From positions 1-32,930 of the forward strand of contig JAQIBV010000026.1 of NCBI GenBank assembly GCA_027858855.1: a stretch of 32,930 bases of DNA. The letters run 5' to 3'. The notes beneath the pieces were generated by a model, which saw only the letters and a program-made list of their open reading frames with translations, ran no database searches and was not told the DNA's origin. Source of the stretch: Spirochaetota bacterium. GTDB taxonomy: Bacteria; Spirochaetota; UBA4802; JAFGJZ01. Both the position numbers and the translations under genes were made by a program. Of the stretch, positions 7,380 to 16,057 are shown one piece after another. How positions within the stretch are numbered: the first letter of the stretch is position 1; each line of letters starts with the position of its first letter.

Positions 7380-8956
7380 TATTTGTCTCCTTTTTGTTTG
7401 ATTATTTCACCATGAAACATATCGACAATTTTTTGTACTGTTGGATGCATTTCGACAATTGCTTCTTCTGCTGTAGCCTGAGAATCCCGACGAACCATTT
7501 GCTTGTCTGGCAAAGGGGGCTCTTCAGTTTCGTTCAGAACTATTACCTGAATCTTTTCGCGACAAAGGCGCAGCAGTTCATTTTGTAGAAAGATGATGTC
7601 ATCTTTGTCAATATTTTTAATTTGCTTCTGATCTGTTTTGGGCGTTAGGGTAATTGTAGTGCCCGAAAAATTATGAACATGCAGTGAGATTAGCTCAAAG
7701 AGATACTTTTTTTGTACGGAGCAGAAATTGATAATTTCGGACCAGGCCTGTTTAACCGGCAGTGGGTCCCTTGCCGGTGCCGAATGGGGCTGTGTACTGT
7801 TATTTAAGGGCTTTTTTTTTTCCGGCATCTCTTCAAGCTTCTTTATGATAGAGCTTAATGACGGGTTTTTCACAACAGCCAGCATATCCAGAAGAGTCAT
7901 TTCGAATGCAAGCGATTCGTTTTCGGTAAAGCGTAAGCTTGCTGTCAGGCCTTCAAGCAGAGAAAAAAAGCGGCTGATCTCTTCATCAGAGAAGTGAGTA
8001 GAGATTTTTTTCAGAGCTTGGGTGTCACTCATGGCAAAACCGCAGTTTTCGTCTATAGTTACGTCATGCTTAATAAAGCGTATGGCTCTAAGGGTCTCTT
8101 TTAATCCGCCTATATACCTGGAGACATTGATTCCTGTTGTAAATAGATCGGAGGTTATTTCTACAATACGAACCGGTTCCTGTGAGATTATTGCCTGAAG
8201 AAGCTCGATATAACTGGTGACAGGAACTATGCCGAGAAGAAACGTGACATCTTGGTCAGTGACTGAATCGTTGGAAAAAGAGATAACCTGTTCAAGAAGA
8301 GATTGAGCATCACGCATGGAACCTGTGGCTGCCCGTGCTATTGCGAAAAGAGATGATTCAGACAAGCTGAAGTTATCTTCTTTAATTATAGATGCTAAAT
8401 GTGAGGCTATGGCATCGGGGGATATCTTTTTAAAGAAGTATTTCTGGCATCGCGATAGTATAGTGTCGGGAACTTTATGTATTTCAGTGGTTGCAAAAAT
8501 GAATATAACATGCGCCGGTGGCTCTTCGAGAGTTTTCAGCAGGGCGTTAAAAGCGCCTGTTGAGAGCATGTGAACCTCATCGATTATGTATATCTTATAG
8601 GTCGATTTAACAGGCGCGAAGTGTACTGTTTCACGAAGCTCACGGATGTTGTCGACACCATTGTTTGATGCTCCATCTATTTCAATTACATCGAAAGAGT
8701 TTCCCTGGGTGATTTCTTTACAGTTCTCACAAACTCCGCAGGGCTCTGCGATAGGGCCATTGACACAGTTTAGTGATTTTGCAAGAATTCTGGCTGTAGT
8801 AGTTTTGCCGACTCCGCGAGGACCGGTAAAAATATAGGAGTGTGATATACGGCCGCTGGTAATACTGTTTTGCAGGGTTTTAGTGATATGATCCTGATAG
8901 ACAAGCTGATCAAACTTTTGCGGCCGCCATCTTCTGGCAATTACCTGATATGACAT
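7379..8956 (-). CDS. dnaX: DNA polymerase III clamp-loader subunit gamma/tau
   Basis: DnaX is the ATPase motor of the clamp loader. The 525-residue protein has the Walker A GPRGVGKTTTA near residue 45, a four-Cys zinc module beginning CVNG and ending CENC, the DEVHML Walker B, and the sensor LSRCQ. The C-terminal 200 residues are weakly conserved and acidic/basic mixed, as in tau tails. No obvious slippery A-tract that would give a gamma form was noticed. The ATG at 8956 lies only 19 nt after the 3' end of a tRNA-Ser on the same strand and has no good ribosome site, which is unusual for a co-transcribed gene. Confidence 0.95.
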   Translation of the reverse strand: MSYQVIARRWRPQKFDQLVYQDHITKTLQNSITSGRISHSYIFTGPRGVGKTTTARILAKSLNCVNGPIAEPCGVCENCKEITQGNSFDVIEIDGASNNGVDNIRELRETVHFAPVKSTYKIYIIDEVHMLSTGAFNALLKTLEEPPAHVIFIFATTEIHKVPDTILSRCQKYFFKKISPDAIASHLASIIKEDNFSLSESSLFAIARAATGSMRDAQSLLEQVISFSNDSVTDQDVTFLLGIVPVTSYIELLQAIISQEPVRIVEITSDLFTTGINVSRYIGGLKETLRAIRFIKHDVTIDENCGFAMSDTQALKKISTHFSDEEISRFFSLLEGLTASLRFTENESLAFEMTLLDMLAVVKNPSLSSIIKKLEEMPEKKKPLNNSTQPHSAPARDPLPVKQAWSEIINFCSVQKKYLFELISLHVHNFSGTTITLTPKTDQKQIKNIDKDDIIFLQNELLRLCREKIQVIVLNETEEPPLPDKQMVRRDSQATAEEAIVEMHPTVQKIVDMFHGEIIKQKGDK

Positions 8957-8975
8957 TCAACTTTACCGTTTGTTT

Positions 8976-9060
8976 CGGAGAGGGAGGGATTCGAACCCTC
9001 GATAGCTTGCACTATACACGCGTTCCAGGCGTGCTCCTTCGACCGCTCGGACACCTCTCC
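8976..9060 (-). tRNA. tRNA-Ser (anticodon GGA)
   Basis: On the minus strand the acceptor stem GGAGAGG pairs with CCTCTCC and is followed by the serine discriminator G at 8976. The anticodon stem CACGC/GCGTG encloses the loop CTGGAAC, giving anticodon GGA, which reads UCC and UCU. A long class-II variable arm and the GGTTCGAATCC T arm are present. CCA is not encoded. The 5' end is 4 nt from a long leader hairpin (9065-9106), and dnaX starts 19 nt after the 3' end. Confidence 0.97.
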
Positions 9061-9064
9061 TTTT

Positions 9065-9106
9065 TGAACAAGTATGATTTGCGAATCAACAAACCATACT
9101 TGTTCA
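9065..9106 (-). repeat. Long hairpin directly 5' of tRNA-Ser
   Basis: Bases 9065-9081 pair with 9090-9106: a 12-bp perfect outer stem (arm TGAACAAGTATG), one mismatch, then four more pairs and an 8-nt loop. On the transcribed strand it ends 4 nt before the tRNA, joined by AAAA. No T-run follows on either strand, so it is not a normal terminator. A role in processing, attenuation or regulator binding is possible but only inferred. Confidence 0.6.
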
Positions 9107-9134
9107 TGTACAAATACAATAAAAGTGTTCAGGT

Positions 9135-9140
9135 TGTCAA
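9135..9140 (-). promoter_or_regulatory. Possible -35 element for tRNA-Ser-dnaX
   Basis: A perfect TTGACA reads on the minus strand, about 75 bp before the tRNA 5' end. The matching -10 is poor (TATTTG after 18 nt), so this is a tentative promoter call based on position and the -35 alone. Confidence 0.35.
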
Positions 9141-9189
9141 GTAGCTAATTGTGGATGGGGAATGTTTGACACCCTAACTTCAGATCTGA

Positions 9190-9229
9190 TTAAAACCGAT
9201 AAAGCCCAAGAATTAGTTAGCGGTTTTAA
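9190..9229. repeat. 9-bp inverted repeat in the pfk promoter region
   Basis: TTAAAACCG at 9190-9198 is repeated inverted as CGGTTTTAA at 9221-9229 with a 22-nt spacer, immediately before the likely -35 at 9234. It may be a regulator site for the phosphofructokinase gene; symmetry and position are the only evidence. Confidence 0.4.
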
Positions 9230-9233
9230 ATTC

Positions 9234-9264
9234 TTGACAATATTTAAGTTAGCCCGGTTTCTAT
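9234..9264 (+). promoter_or_regulatory. Likely sigma-70-type promoter of the phosphofructokinase gene
   Basis: A perfect -35 TTGACA at 9234-9239 is followed by a weak -10 TTCTAT at 9259-9264 (19-nt spacer). The start codon is 36 bp downstream, after a GGAG ribosome site. Confidence 0.4.
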
Positions 9265-9299
9265 TGAAAGATGAGCTGGTCTTGGTAAAGGAGATATAA

Positions 9300-10631
9300 A
9301 TGAAAAAACTTGATACTAATATAAAAAGATTGGGGGAAAAGACAATTCCCTCTCCGCTTCAGGCGAGATTTCCGCTTACATCGCGGGTATTTGTGCATGG
9401 AAAAATGAGGATTTTGTATAATGTTCTGCAACGCGATGTACTTGCTGAACTGGAGACTGGTGAATTAACAGCCTTCGAAAAGGGCGGGCCGAGAAAGATG
9501 ATATATCATGATCCTTCAAAAGCTAAAGCCGCAATTGTAACTTGTGGAGGCTTGTGCCCAGGAATAAATGATGTAATTCGCGCGATTGTGATGGAGTCAT
9601 TTTATTCTTATGGGATCAAAAATATAGTTGGTATTCCCTATGGCTATAACGGATTGCTTCCGCAGAATCAGTATAATTTTATTTCGCTTGAGCCTGCGAA
9701 TGTAGATGATATTCACAATGACGGAGGTACCATTCTGGGCTCCTCGCGTGGGGGAACTGATGATGTTGGTGTATTGGTTGATGCTCTTGAGAGAATGAAT
9801 ATAAATATTCTTTATACAATCGGAGGGGATGGTACCCAACGTGGTGCTCACAAGATTGCAACAATTGCCGCTGACCGAGGGTACAAACTTTCAGTAATTG
9901 GCATACCGAAAACAATTGACAATGATATCAGTTTCATCGAGCGAACATTCGGATTCGAGACCGCTTTTTCTGAAGCTGTAAAGGTTATTCAGCGTGCACA
10001 TGTTGAAGCGAAAGGTGTACCGAATGGAATCGGTCTTGTTAAACTGATGGGGCGCCATTCGGGGTTTATTGCTGCGCATGCAACACTGGCATGTAACGAT
10101 GTTAATTATACGCTTATACCCGAAGTTAAATTTGATCTTGATGGACCGAATGGATTTTTAAAGACCCTTGAGGCTCGGTTAGAGCGAAGCGACCATGCGG
10201 TTATTGTTGTGGCCGAGGGTGCAGGGCAGGATCTGATTCAGAACGAATCGGTTGCTGAGTCACGGTATGATGCTTCCGGAAATGTAAAATTGGAAGATAT
10301 TGGTATCTTTTTGAAAAGGAAAATAGAGGACTATTTTTCATCAATAGGGAGTGAAGCTAATCTAAAATATATTGATCCAAGTTATATTGTAAGAAGTGCA
10401 CCTGCTAACGAAAACGATTCACTTTTTTGCGCGGTTCTTGGTCAGTATGCAGTACATGCTGCTATGGCCGGTAAAACAGACATGCTTGTTGGGCAATGGA
10501 ACAGCATGATAACCCATATTCCAATTGAACTTGCAGTTTCACAACGCAAGCAGATTGATCCAGATTCAAGACTATGGTATGATGTATTGGCTGCGACTGG
10601 GCAACCAATACATATGAAAAACAAAAATTAG
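9300..10631 (+). CDS. 6-phosphofructokinase, plant/spirochaete-like group, probably ATP-dependent
   Basis: This 443-residue enzyme should phosphorylate fructose 6-phosphate in glycolysis. It is longer than E. coli PfkA (320) because of an N-terminal extension of about 75 residues. Motifs seen are GGLCPGIND (83-91), GGDGT (175-179), the catalytic PKTIDND (203-209) and MGRHSGF (250-256). The Gly in GGDGT is the residue usual in ATP users (PPi enzymes have GGDD). The Lys in PKTIDND is usual in PPi enzymes but also found in plant and trypanosome ATP enzymes. ATP use is therefore the better guess. It has its own promoter region and GGAG site and converges on the PhnD-like gene. Confidence 0.88.
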   Translation: MKKLDTNIKRLGEKTIPSPLQARFPLTSRVFVHGKMRILYNVLQRDVLAELETGELTAFEKGGPRKMIYHDPSKAKAAIVTCGGLCPGINDVIRAIVMESFYSYGIKNIVGIPYGYNGLLPQNQYNFISLEPANVDDIHNDGGTILGSSRGGTDDVGVLVDALERMNINILYTIGGDGTQRGAHKIATIAADRGYKLSVIGIPKTIDNDISFIERTFGFETAFSEAVKVIQRAHVEAKGVPNGIGLVKLMGRHSGFIAAHATLACNDVNYTLIPEVKFDLDGPNGFLKTLEARLERSDHAVIVVAEGAGQDLIQNESVAESRYDASGNVKLEDIGIFLKRKIEDYFSSIGSEANLKYIDPSYIVRSAPANENDSLFCAVLGQYAVHAAMAGKTDMLVGQWNSMITHIPIELAVSQRKQIDPDSRLWYDVLAATGQPIHMKNKN

Positions 10632-10689
10632 GGATAATCGTCTTTCAGATTTAATTGAGTGTAGTTGTTAGTAATGCTGATTGCTTCTG

Positions 10690-11529
10690 TTAAGGGGTCT
10701 CTTTTGCGAGGTTAAGAATATCAAGGTTTCCAGGTCTGTAGATCTGGTATGGTGTATCCGAACTTTCGATAAATCTGTCAATATTCAGATCGCTCAGAAG
10801 CATTGTAGAGGTGCACTCGACAAGTACCCTTTGAAGTGTTTGAGCGATATTCTTATCTATACGTTTAGAGATAATTATCGGTTCGAAAGGGATCTCTTTT
10901 GTGTAACCTAATATCTTAATTTGCGACCTCTGGCTATCATTCAGATAGACCTCGAGAGCTGAGTCAAAAACAGCACCGGCATCATATTTTTTCTGCTGAA
11001 CAGCATAAATAACGTTATCGTGCCCTCTTAAAAATTCAGGATAGTAGTCTTTTGTGATAGTAAGCCCTGCTGAGTGGAGGGTTAGTGCCGGGAAAATAAA
11101 ACCGGCTTCTGACGTTTTAGAGACGAATGCAACTGATTTGCTTTTCAGGTCGATAAGTCCATTTATTTCTGAGGATGAGTGTGCTATAAAAACACCCCTG
11201 TAAAACTCCCTGTTGCGTCGTATAGGTCTTACCAGTACATAAGAGTATAGTTCATTTCGATGTTTCATGTATTGAACGGTGCCGATCCATGCAAAATCTA
11301 TTTTCCCTTTTTTATATTGCAAGATAAGTTCATCGTTGTTTTTGAATACTAATGGACGTACTGTTATGTCGGTATTCTCTTCGATGTATCTGACGAACTT
11401 CTCCTGCTTGGTATAACTTGACAGTGGAGATGCATAAGAGGCGATTCCCATGGTAAGTGTTGTTTGGGCAATGGCTGATGATATTGTCATTGAGAGAAAT
11501 AAAAATATGATAAAAAAATAGCGGCTCAT
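10690..11529 (-). CDS. PhnD-like periplasmic phosphate/phosphonate-type binding protein
   Basis: This 279-residue protein has a Sec signal peptide (residues 1 to about 21, ending SAIA) without a lipobox Cys, so it is probably periplasmic and soluble. The mature part has the two-lobe pattern of the PhnD/SsuA-like family: TLTMGIASY at the first strand, KGKIDFAWIGTVQY as the ligand-cleft motif, LKSKSVAFVSKTSEAGF as the second-lobe strand and KYDAGAVFDSAL near the end. No permease or ATPase lies nearby, so it may feed a distant transporter or act as a sensor input. A GGAG site precedes the ATG. The ligand cannot be told. Confidence 0.75.
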   Translation of the reverse strand: MSRYFFIIFLFLSMTISSAIAQTTLTMGIASYASPLSSYTKQEKFVRYIEENTDITVRPLVFKNNDELILQYKKGKIDFAWIGTVQYMKHRNELYSYVLVRPIRRNREFYRGVFIAHSSSEINGLIDLKSKSVAFVSKTSEAGFIFPALTLHSAGLTITKDYYPEFLRGHDNVIYAVQQKKYDAGAVFDSALEVYLNDSQRSQIKILGYTKEIPFEPIIISKRIDKNIAQTLQRVLVECTSTMLLSDLNIDRFIESSDTPYQIYRPGNLDILNLAKETP

Positions 11530-11717
11530 AGAGGAGTCTCCGGAAGAAGTAGTAAAGAGGTTAAATTTTATGTAGTTGATGTCTTGCTATTGTCAAGAAA
11601 GAAAAGGGCTTATAGTCGCTGGTTTCACAGTTTGTTCATAAACCTTGACAAATTCACCTATTATGATTGTCTGGAAGTGATAAAGAAGCGAAAAATAATT
11701 AAATTATGGAGAGTCTT

Positions 11718-12179
11718 ATGACAGTAAAAGAAAATGCGGTAGTATCAATGGAGTATAATCTTACCGACAACGAGGGAAATGTGATAGACACAACCAAGGA
11801 TAGAGCGGTTTTCTCATATATACATGGTGCTGGTATGATAATTAAAGGATTAGAGTCGGAATTGACCGGTAAAAATCTGGGTGATAAGTTTTCTGTTGAA
11901 TTGAGCCCCGATGATGCATATGGTCCAGTTAATGATCAGATGATTCAAAATGTTCCGATCGAACAACTAAGTGGCATCGAAAACCTTCAGCAGGGAATGC
12001 AGCTTCAGGTCCAGTCTGGAGAGATGAGCCATATTGTAACGGTTGCTGAAATCGGTGAGAAAGAGGTTACCATTGATGGAAATCATCCGCTTGCAGGTGT
12101 TCCTCTTAAGTTTGATGTAGAGGTTGTTGATGTGCGTGATGCGACTGCTGAGGAACTTGACAGTGGTCAGGTGAATTAA
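11718..12179 (+). CDS. FKBP-type peptidyl-prolyl isomerase, SlyD/SlpA-like
   Basis: This cytoplasmic folding helper has 153 residues from the chosen start. An ATG at 11706 is also in frame, but GGAGAG at 11708-11713 is well placed for the ATG at 11718, and the TVKENAVVSMEY start then matches relatives. The FKBP half shows NEGNVIDTT and GMIIKGLESEL; the inserted IF chaperone domain begins around SPDDAYGPV and contains the GNHPLAG turn. The His-rich metal tail of SlyD is absent, which is more like SlpA. A DedA gene follows after 9 bp. Confidence 0.88.
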   Translation: MTVKENAVVSMEYNLTDNEGNVIDTTKDRAVFSYIHGAGMIIKGLESELTGKNLGDKFSVELSPDDAYGPVNDQMIQNVPIEQLSGIENLQQGMQLQVQSGEMSHIVTVAEIGEKEVTIDGNHPLAGVPLKFDVEVVDVRDATAEELDSGQVN

Positions 12180-12188
12180 TAAGACGAA

Positions 12189-12800
12189 ATGTTCTTCGAG
12201 ACAATGCCGCCTCTTGTTATCTATCTGATATTATGCGTAGCCGGTTTTCTGGAAAACGTATTACCGCCAATGCCTGGAGATACGGTCATGCTCTTCGGGG
12301 CTTTTTTAGCATCAAAAGGGGTTATTTCTTTTTATCCGGCCTTCCTTGCGACAACTGCGGGAAGTGTTGCCGGTTATATGGCTCTTTTTGCAATAGCCTT
12401 TCGTTATGGACGGGATGCTGTGCATCGTTTCGGAGCTCGATGGTTTTCAGATGATTCGATGAATCGTGCTGAGGTCTACCTGCGTCGCTATGGATATGTT
12501 GTTATTCTGATAAATAGGTTTCTTCCTGGTCTTCGTTCTGTTATTTCTATTGTTTCCGGTTATTCCCGTTGTTTACCAATTGCTGTTTTTATTCTTTCTG
12601 CAATTAGTGCTTTCGGCTGGAATTTTGGCTGGATGTATTCCGTATACTCATTGGGTGGAAACTGGGACACAATAAAAAACAAGTTCTTAAGTCTGCTTTC
12701 TCTCTATAACAGGGCGGTAATAATTGTTCTGGCCTGTCTGCTTGTTGTAGTTGTTATTGCCTTTTTGTTAAGGCTTCTTTATAAAAAAAGGCGCGCTTAG
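12189..12800 (+). CDS. DedA-family inner-membrane protein
   Basis: This 203-residue protein has several hydrophobic segments and the DedA marks ENVLPPMPGDT near the N-terminus and NRFLPGLRSVIS in the middle, with a Lys/Arg-rich C-terminal end. DedA proteins are membrane transporters, some acting as flippases for undecaprenyl phosphate or phospholipids; the substrate here is unknown. It sits between the FKBP gene (9-bp gap) and the RluA-type gene (no gap), so the three are probably one transcript. The ribosome site is weak. Confidence 0.85.
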   Translation: MFFETMPPLVIYLILCVAGFLENVLPPMPGDTVMLFGAFLASKGVISFYPAFLATTAGSVAGYMALFAIAFRYGRDAVHRFGARWFSDDSMNRAEVYLRRYGYVVILINRFLPGLRSVISIVSGYSRCLPIAVFILSAISAFGWNFGWMYSVYSLGGNWDTIKNKFLSLLSLYNRAVIIVLACLLVVVVIAFLLRLLYKKRRA

Positions 12801-13760
12801 ATGCGTCTGCTCGAATCACGTGTGGAAAATCTTGTGGAAGAGGAGCGTCTGGATCTCTATCTTTCGCGACGGTTTGATTATTTGTCGCGTAATCAGTGGC
12901 AAAAATCGGTATCAGCCGGCAAGTTGACAGTTAATGGTAAAACAATAAACCGCCCTTCGTATAAGATTAAAAATGGTGACTGTCTGGTTTTTTCGGGGGC
13001 AAACAGAGTGGAACCGGCGGTAGATACAGCAATCTCTGTGATCTATTCAGATGAGTCTGTTATAGTAATAAACAAGACGGGGGATCTGCCGGTTCATCCG
13101 GCAGGGCGTTATTTTGAAAACAGTGCTTTGCGTATTCTTGAAAAAAGTTATGGCTGCAAACTATTTCCTCTGAACAGAATTGATCGTGAGACTTCGGGGG
13201 TGGTGCTTTTTGCACGAACACAGGCTGATGCATCAAGAATTTCACAGAGATGGAGCTGTTTTGGAAAAAGATATCTGGTGCTGGTACGGGGAGAATTTCC
13301 ACCTGCAATTACCTGCTCGATCCCTATTGGTCCGGCCTACCTTCCTGAACAATTAACCGATTCCGTTGTTCATAAAAAACGCAAAGCTTTTATTGAGGCA
13401 AAAGAGAGCGCCGTTACCCGTTTCACTCAAATCTTCTATGGTAATGGTTACTCGCTCGTGAGCGCAGAGCTTGAAACCGGTCGACAACATCAGATACGGG
13501 TGCATCTGGAATATCTGGAGTTTCCGGTTGTTGGAGACAAGATTTACGGCGGTGATGAAGGGTGTTATCTCGAGTTTATCAGGAACGGAATGAGTAGTCA
13601 GCTGGCTGAAAGAGCAGGGCACAACCGAACCCTTTTACATGCATACACAGTTTCTTTTAACATCGAAAAAGAGCCACTGATATTTCGCGCTCCCCTGCCT
13701 GAAGACTTTGTTGACAGGGCCAAGCTCCTTGCCGGTTTTGATTGCACAGATTTTAGTTAA
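12801..13760 (+). CDS. RluA-family pseudouridine synthase
   Basis: This 319-residue protein has an N-terminal S4-like domain (EERLDLYLSRRF, then GKLTVNGKTIN) and the catalytic motif RIDRETSG at 126-133 with presumed nucleophile Asp128. GRQHQIRVHL and VVGDKIYGG follow. The catalytic motif has Ile where RluD has Leu, and the family includes enzymes for rRNA and tRNA uridines, so the target is not clear. The ATG directly follows the dedA stop. Its last four bases overlap those of the convergent chemoreceptor gene. Confidence 0.85.
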   Translation: MRLLESRVENLVEEERLDLYLSRRFDYLSRNQWQKSVSAGKLTVNGKTINRPSYKIKNGDCLVFSGANRVEPAVDTAISVIYSDESVIVINKTGDLPVHPAGRYFENSALRILEKSYGCKLFPLNRIDRETSGVVLFARTQADASRISQRWSCFGKRYLVLVRGEFPPAITCSIPIGPAYLPEQLTDSVVHKKRKAFIEAKESAVTRFTQIFYGNGYSLVSAELETGRQHQIRVHLEYLEFPVVGDKIYGGDEGCYLEFIRNGMSSQLAERAGHNRTLLHAYTVSFNIEKEPLIFRAPLPEDFVDRAKLLAGFDCTDFS

Positions 13761-16057
13761 ATTTTCCGTTCAATCTCGGTTAGAATATCATTACTGGCTG
13801 ATGAAAGCTCGTTCATCTTGTTTGTTACGTTGGTAAGCAGATTTGTTACCTGTGCAACATGATCCTTGACCTTTGTAAACACCTTAAAATTCTCCTGACT
13901 GGCCGAACTCGACTCTTCAATATTTGATACAACACTCTTAAGGACTTCGGAGATGTTTTTGGTATTTGATGCGGTTGTATCCGACAGCTGCTTGATCTCT
14001 TCTGCGATAACCTGGAAACCTAGTCCGTAGGTACCGGCTCGGGCTGACTCTATCGATGCATTGAGCGCAAGAATGTTAATGTTTGCCGATACATCTTCTA
14101 TCAGGTCGATCATGCCTAGCATCTGGTTTATACTGGATGATGCTTTACCGATAATATCGTTTGCACTTTTAAGCTGTGACAAACCAGTTGCAGTCATATC
14201 TGAAAGGTTGCGTATGGCTTGGATTTCATCTCCTGAAATGTTCGAGACCTGAAGTATCGATTCGAGCATGGGAGCCACCAGTTCATTAATACGTCGGCTG
14301 CGATCCTGAATTGAATTCGAAACTTTTTCGTGATCTTCGTATATCTGTATCCCTTTTAGGGCACTAGAAATTTCCGAAGAGAATGCCTCAAAGATCAGAC
14401 CGAAACGGTTTTTTGATTCATAAAAAACAAAGCCAACCGGGGTGCCCTGGTAACTTATGGGAACAACATTTGCAATCCATGGAGAGTGGGATTTGTCGGG
14501 CCAGAACTGATCTGGAATCAGAATTTCCGTCTTAAATGGTTCAGTGGAAATGTTTTGGTCTTTGTCTTTGTTATAATAGTAGAGCATTTTGGAATACTCT
14601 GAATTATCTTCTGCCTGCTGCTTGGAGTATTGAACGATTGCGCAACTCGGTATGTCGACCTTGGGGAAGTCGCGTTTAATGACCGAAAAGAGATAATTCC
14701 TGTTATAGGTGGTCAGAATATTCTGTCCGATGGTTATGATTTGAGCCGATTTGTTATTCGCATCCAGGTATTTAACAAATTGAAGCTGTTCAGCTTTTCG
14801 AGAAATAATCAGACGCGCACGGTGCAAATAATCATCAACAGCATAGGTATATTCGCTTACCGCCTTGATCAATTTTTCGACTGTGTCCTGTTTGAAAATC
14901 CGATGTTTGTGAATTTGTTCAATTGGGGCAATCTTCTGATTTATCAGTAGTTCCGGGCGAATCAATGACTCCCGTATTTCGAAAATCAGCTTCTGGTATT
15001 CACTGATATCTTCTGTGCGGGTTACCTTATCTACGATCGAATTGAAATAGTGAAGAAAATCGTGCCCATCCCCCTGTTCGATATCCTGTTTCAATTTCTC
15101 GATCATTGAGCTTTTCATCTTTTCATGGCTTTTTAATGTATCGTTTGAAACTGTTTTTTCTGTCTGAACTGCTTCGTTCTCAGCTTCGGTTTTGGTCATC
15201 AGACAACCGCATGAGTCACGCACAATAAATTCGGTTGGATAGATAATCTTTTTTTCATATGGCCTCTTGTCGATCATATCCAGAATTGTTCTGACAGCCT
15301 TCTGTCCCATTTCGTATACAGGCTGTTTTACTGAGGATAGTGGTGGAGTCGAAACATAGGCCGACTCGACATTGTCAAAACCGGTAATTGCTATTTGTTC
15401 GGGGATTTTAAAACCCAGCTGTAAAAGTTGCTGAATTACTCCGAAGGCCATCCAGTCACTGGCAGCAACAACAGCATCAAATTCAGTTTTTGCACCAGTA
15501 AAGGCGTTTATAGCTTCGACACCAGAACTGAATATAAAACTGCCTTCGAAATATAGTTTTTCATCAAAGGCGATATTATTTGCCTTGAGTGCGGCCTTAT
15601 ATGCACCTAACCTGGTGGCGGCTTCGTCACTGTTTTTGGGGCCACCCACGAAAGCTATTTTTCTTTTACCGTGTTTCGTTATCAGGTGGTTTACCGAGTC
15701 GAACATACCGTTATGATTATCGACTCCGATAGAGGGATACTCTTCAAGGAGGTCGCCAACGCTTATTACTGGACACTTTTCAGCAATTTTATGCATAAAG
15801 TCCAGTTTCCCGGCTTTGTTAACATGTGATGAGACTGAACTGATCAGGACAATTGCTCCATCCAGGCGTTTGTTTGAGATATACTCATAGATTTTATTTT
15901 GCGACATCAGGTCGTTATCGGCAAAATCGATGGTGCTCCCAACATATGAGATAAGATTGCAGCCGAGTTTTTGAGCCATATCGCATACACCGTGCCACAT
16001 CTCGGCCTGATATTCGTAAACAAGCTGGTCAATAATGAGTCCTATTGTTTTTGCCAT
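13757..16057 (-). CDS. Soluble chemoreceptor with LacI-type sensor domain
   Basis: This 766-residue protein has no signal peptide, membrane helix or HTH. Residues 1 to about 285 form a LacI/periplasmic-binding-protein fold: IGLIIDQLVYEYQ at the first strand, VDNHNG, KRKIAFVGG, AITGFDNVE and a closing RDSCGC (280-285). Residues 300-430 are helical and may be coiled coil. Residues 430-575 look GAF-like. Residues 590-766 are a methyl-accepting signalling domain, with NILALNASIESARAG (662-676) and VIAEEIKQLSDT at the CheA-contacting tip. It should sense a small molecule, perhaps a sugar, inside the cell and signal to CheA/CheW. The Cys pair in RDSCGC may bind metal or respond to redox. The ATG follows AGAGG. 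Confidence 0.82.
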   Translation of the reverse strand: MAKTIGLIIDQLVYEYQAEMWHGVCDMAQKLGCNLISYVGSTIDFADNDLMSQNKIYEYISNKRLDGAIVLISSVSSHVNKAGKLDFMHKIAEKCPVISVGDLLEEYPSIGVDNHNGMFDSVNHLITKHGKRKIAFVGGPKNSDEAATRLGAYKAALKANNIAFDEKLYFEGSFIFSSGVEAINAFTGAKTEFDAVVAASDWMAFGVIQQLLQLGFKIPEQIAITGFDNVESAYVSTPPLSSVKQPVYEMGQKAVRTILDMIDKRPYEKKIIYPTEFIVRDSCGCLMTKTEAENEAVQTEKTVSNDTLKSHEKMKSSMIEKLKQDIEQGDGHDFLHYFNSIVDKVTRTEDISEYQKLIFEIRESLIRPELLINQKIAPIEQIHKHRIFKQDTVEKLIKAVSEYTYAVDDYLHRARLIISRKAEQLQFVKYLDANNKSAQIITIGQNILTTYNRNYLFSVIKRDFPKVDIPSCAIVQYSKQQAEDNSEYSKMLYYYNKDKDQNISTEPFKTEILIPDQFWPDKSHSPWIANVVPISYQGTPVGFVFYESKNRFGLIFEAFSSEISSALKGIQIYEDHEKVSNSIQDRSRRINELVAPMLESILQVSNISGDEIQAIRNLSDMTATGLSQLKSANDIIGKASSSINQMLGMIDLIEDVSANINILALNASIESARAGTYGLGFQVIAEEIKQLSDTTASNTKNISEVLKSVVSNIEESSSASQENFKVFTKVKDHVAQVTNLLTNVTNKMNELSSASNDILTEIERKI

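Noticed and set aside
8950..9144. Open frame across the tRNA-Ser gene
   Set aside because: It is a translation of the complement of the tRNA, a well-known false protein; the tRNA structure explains the sequence.
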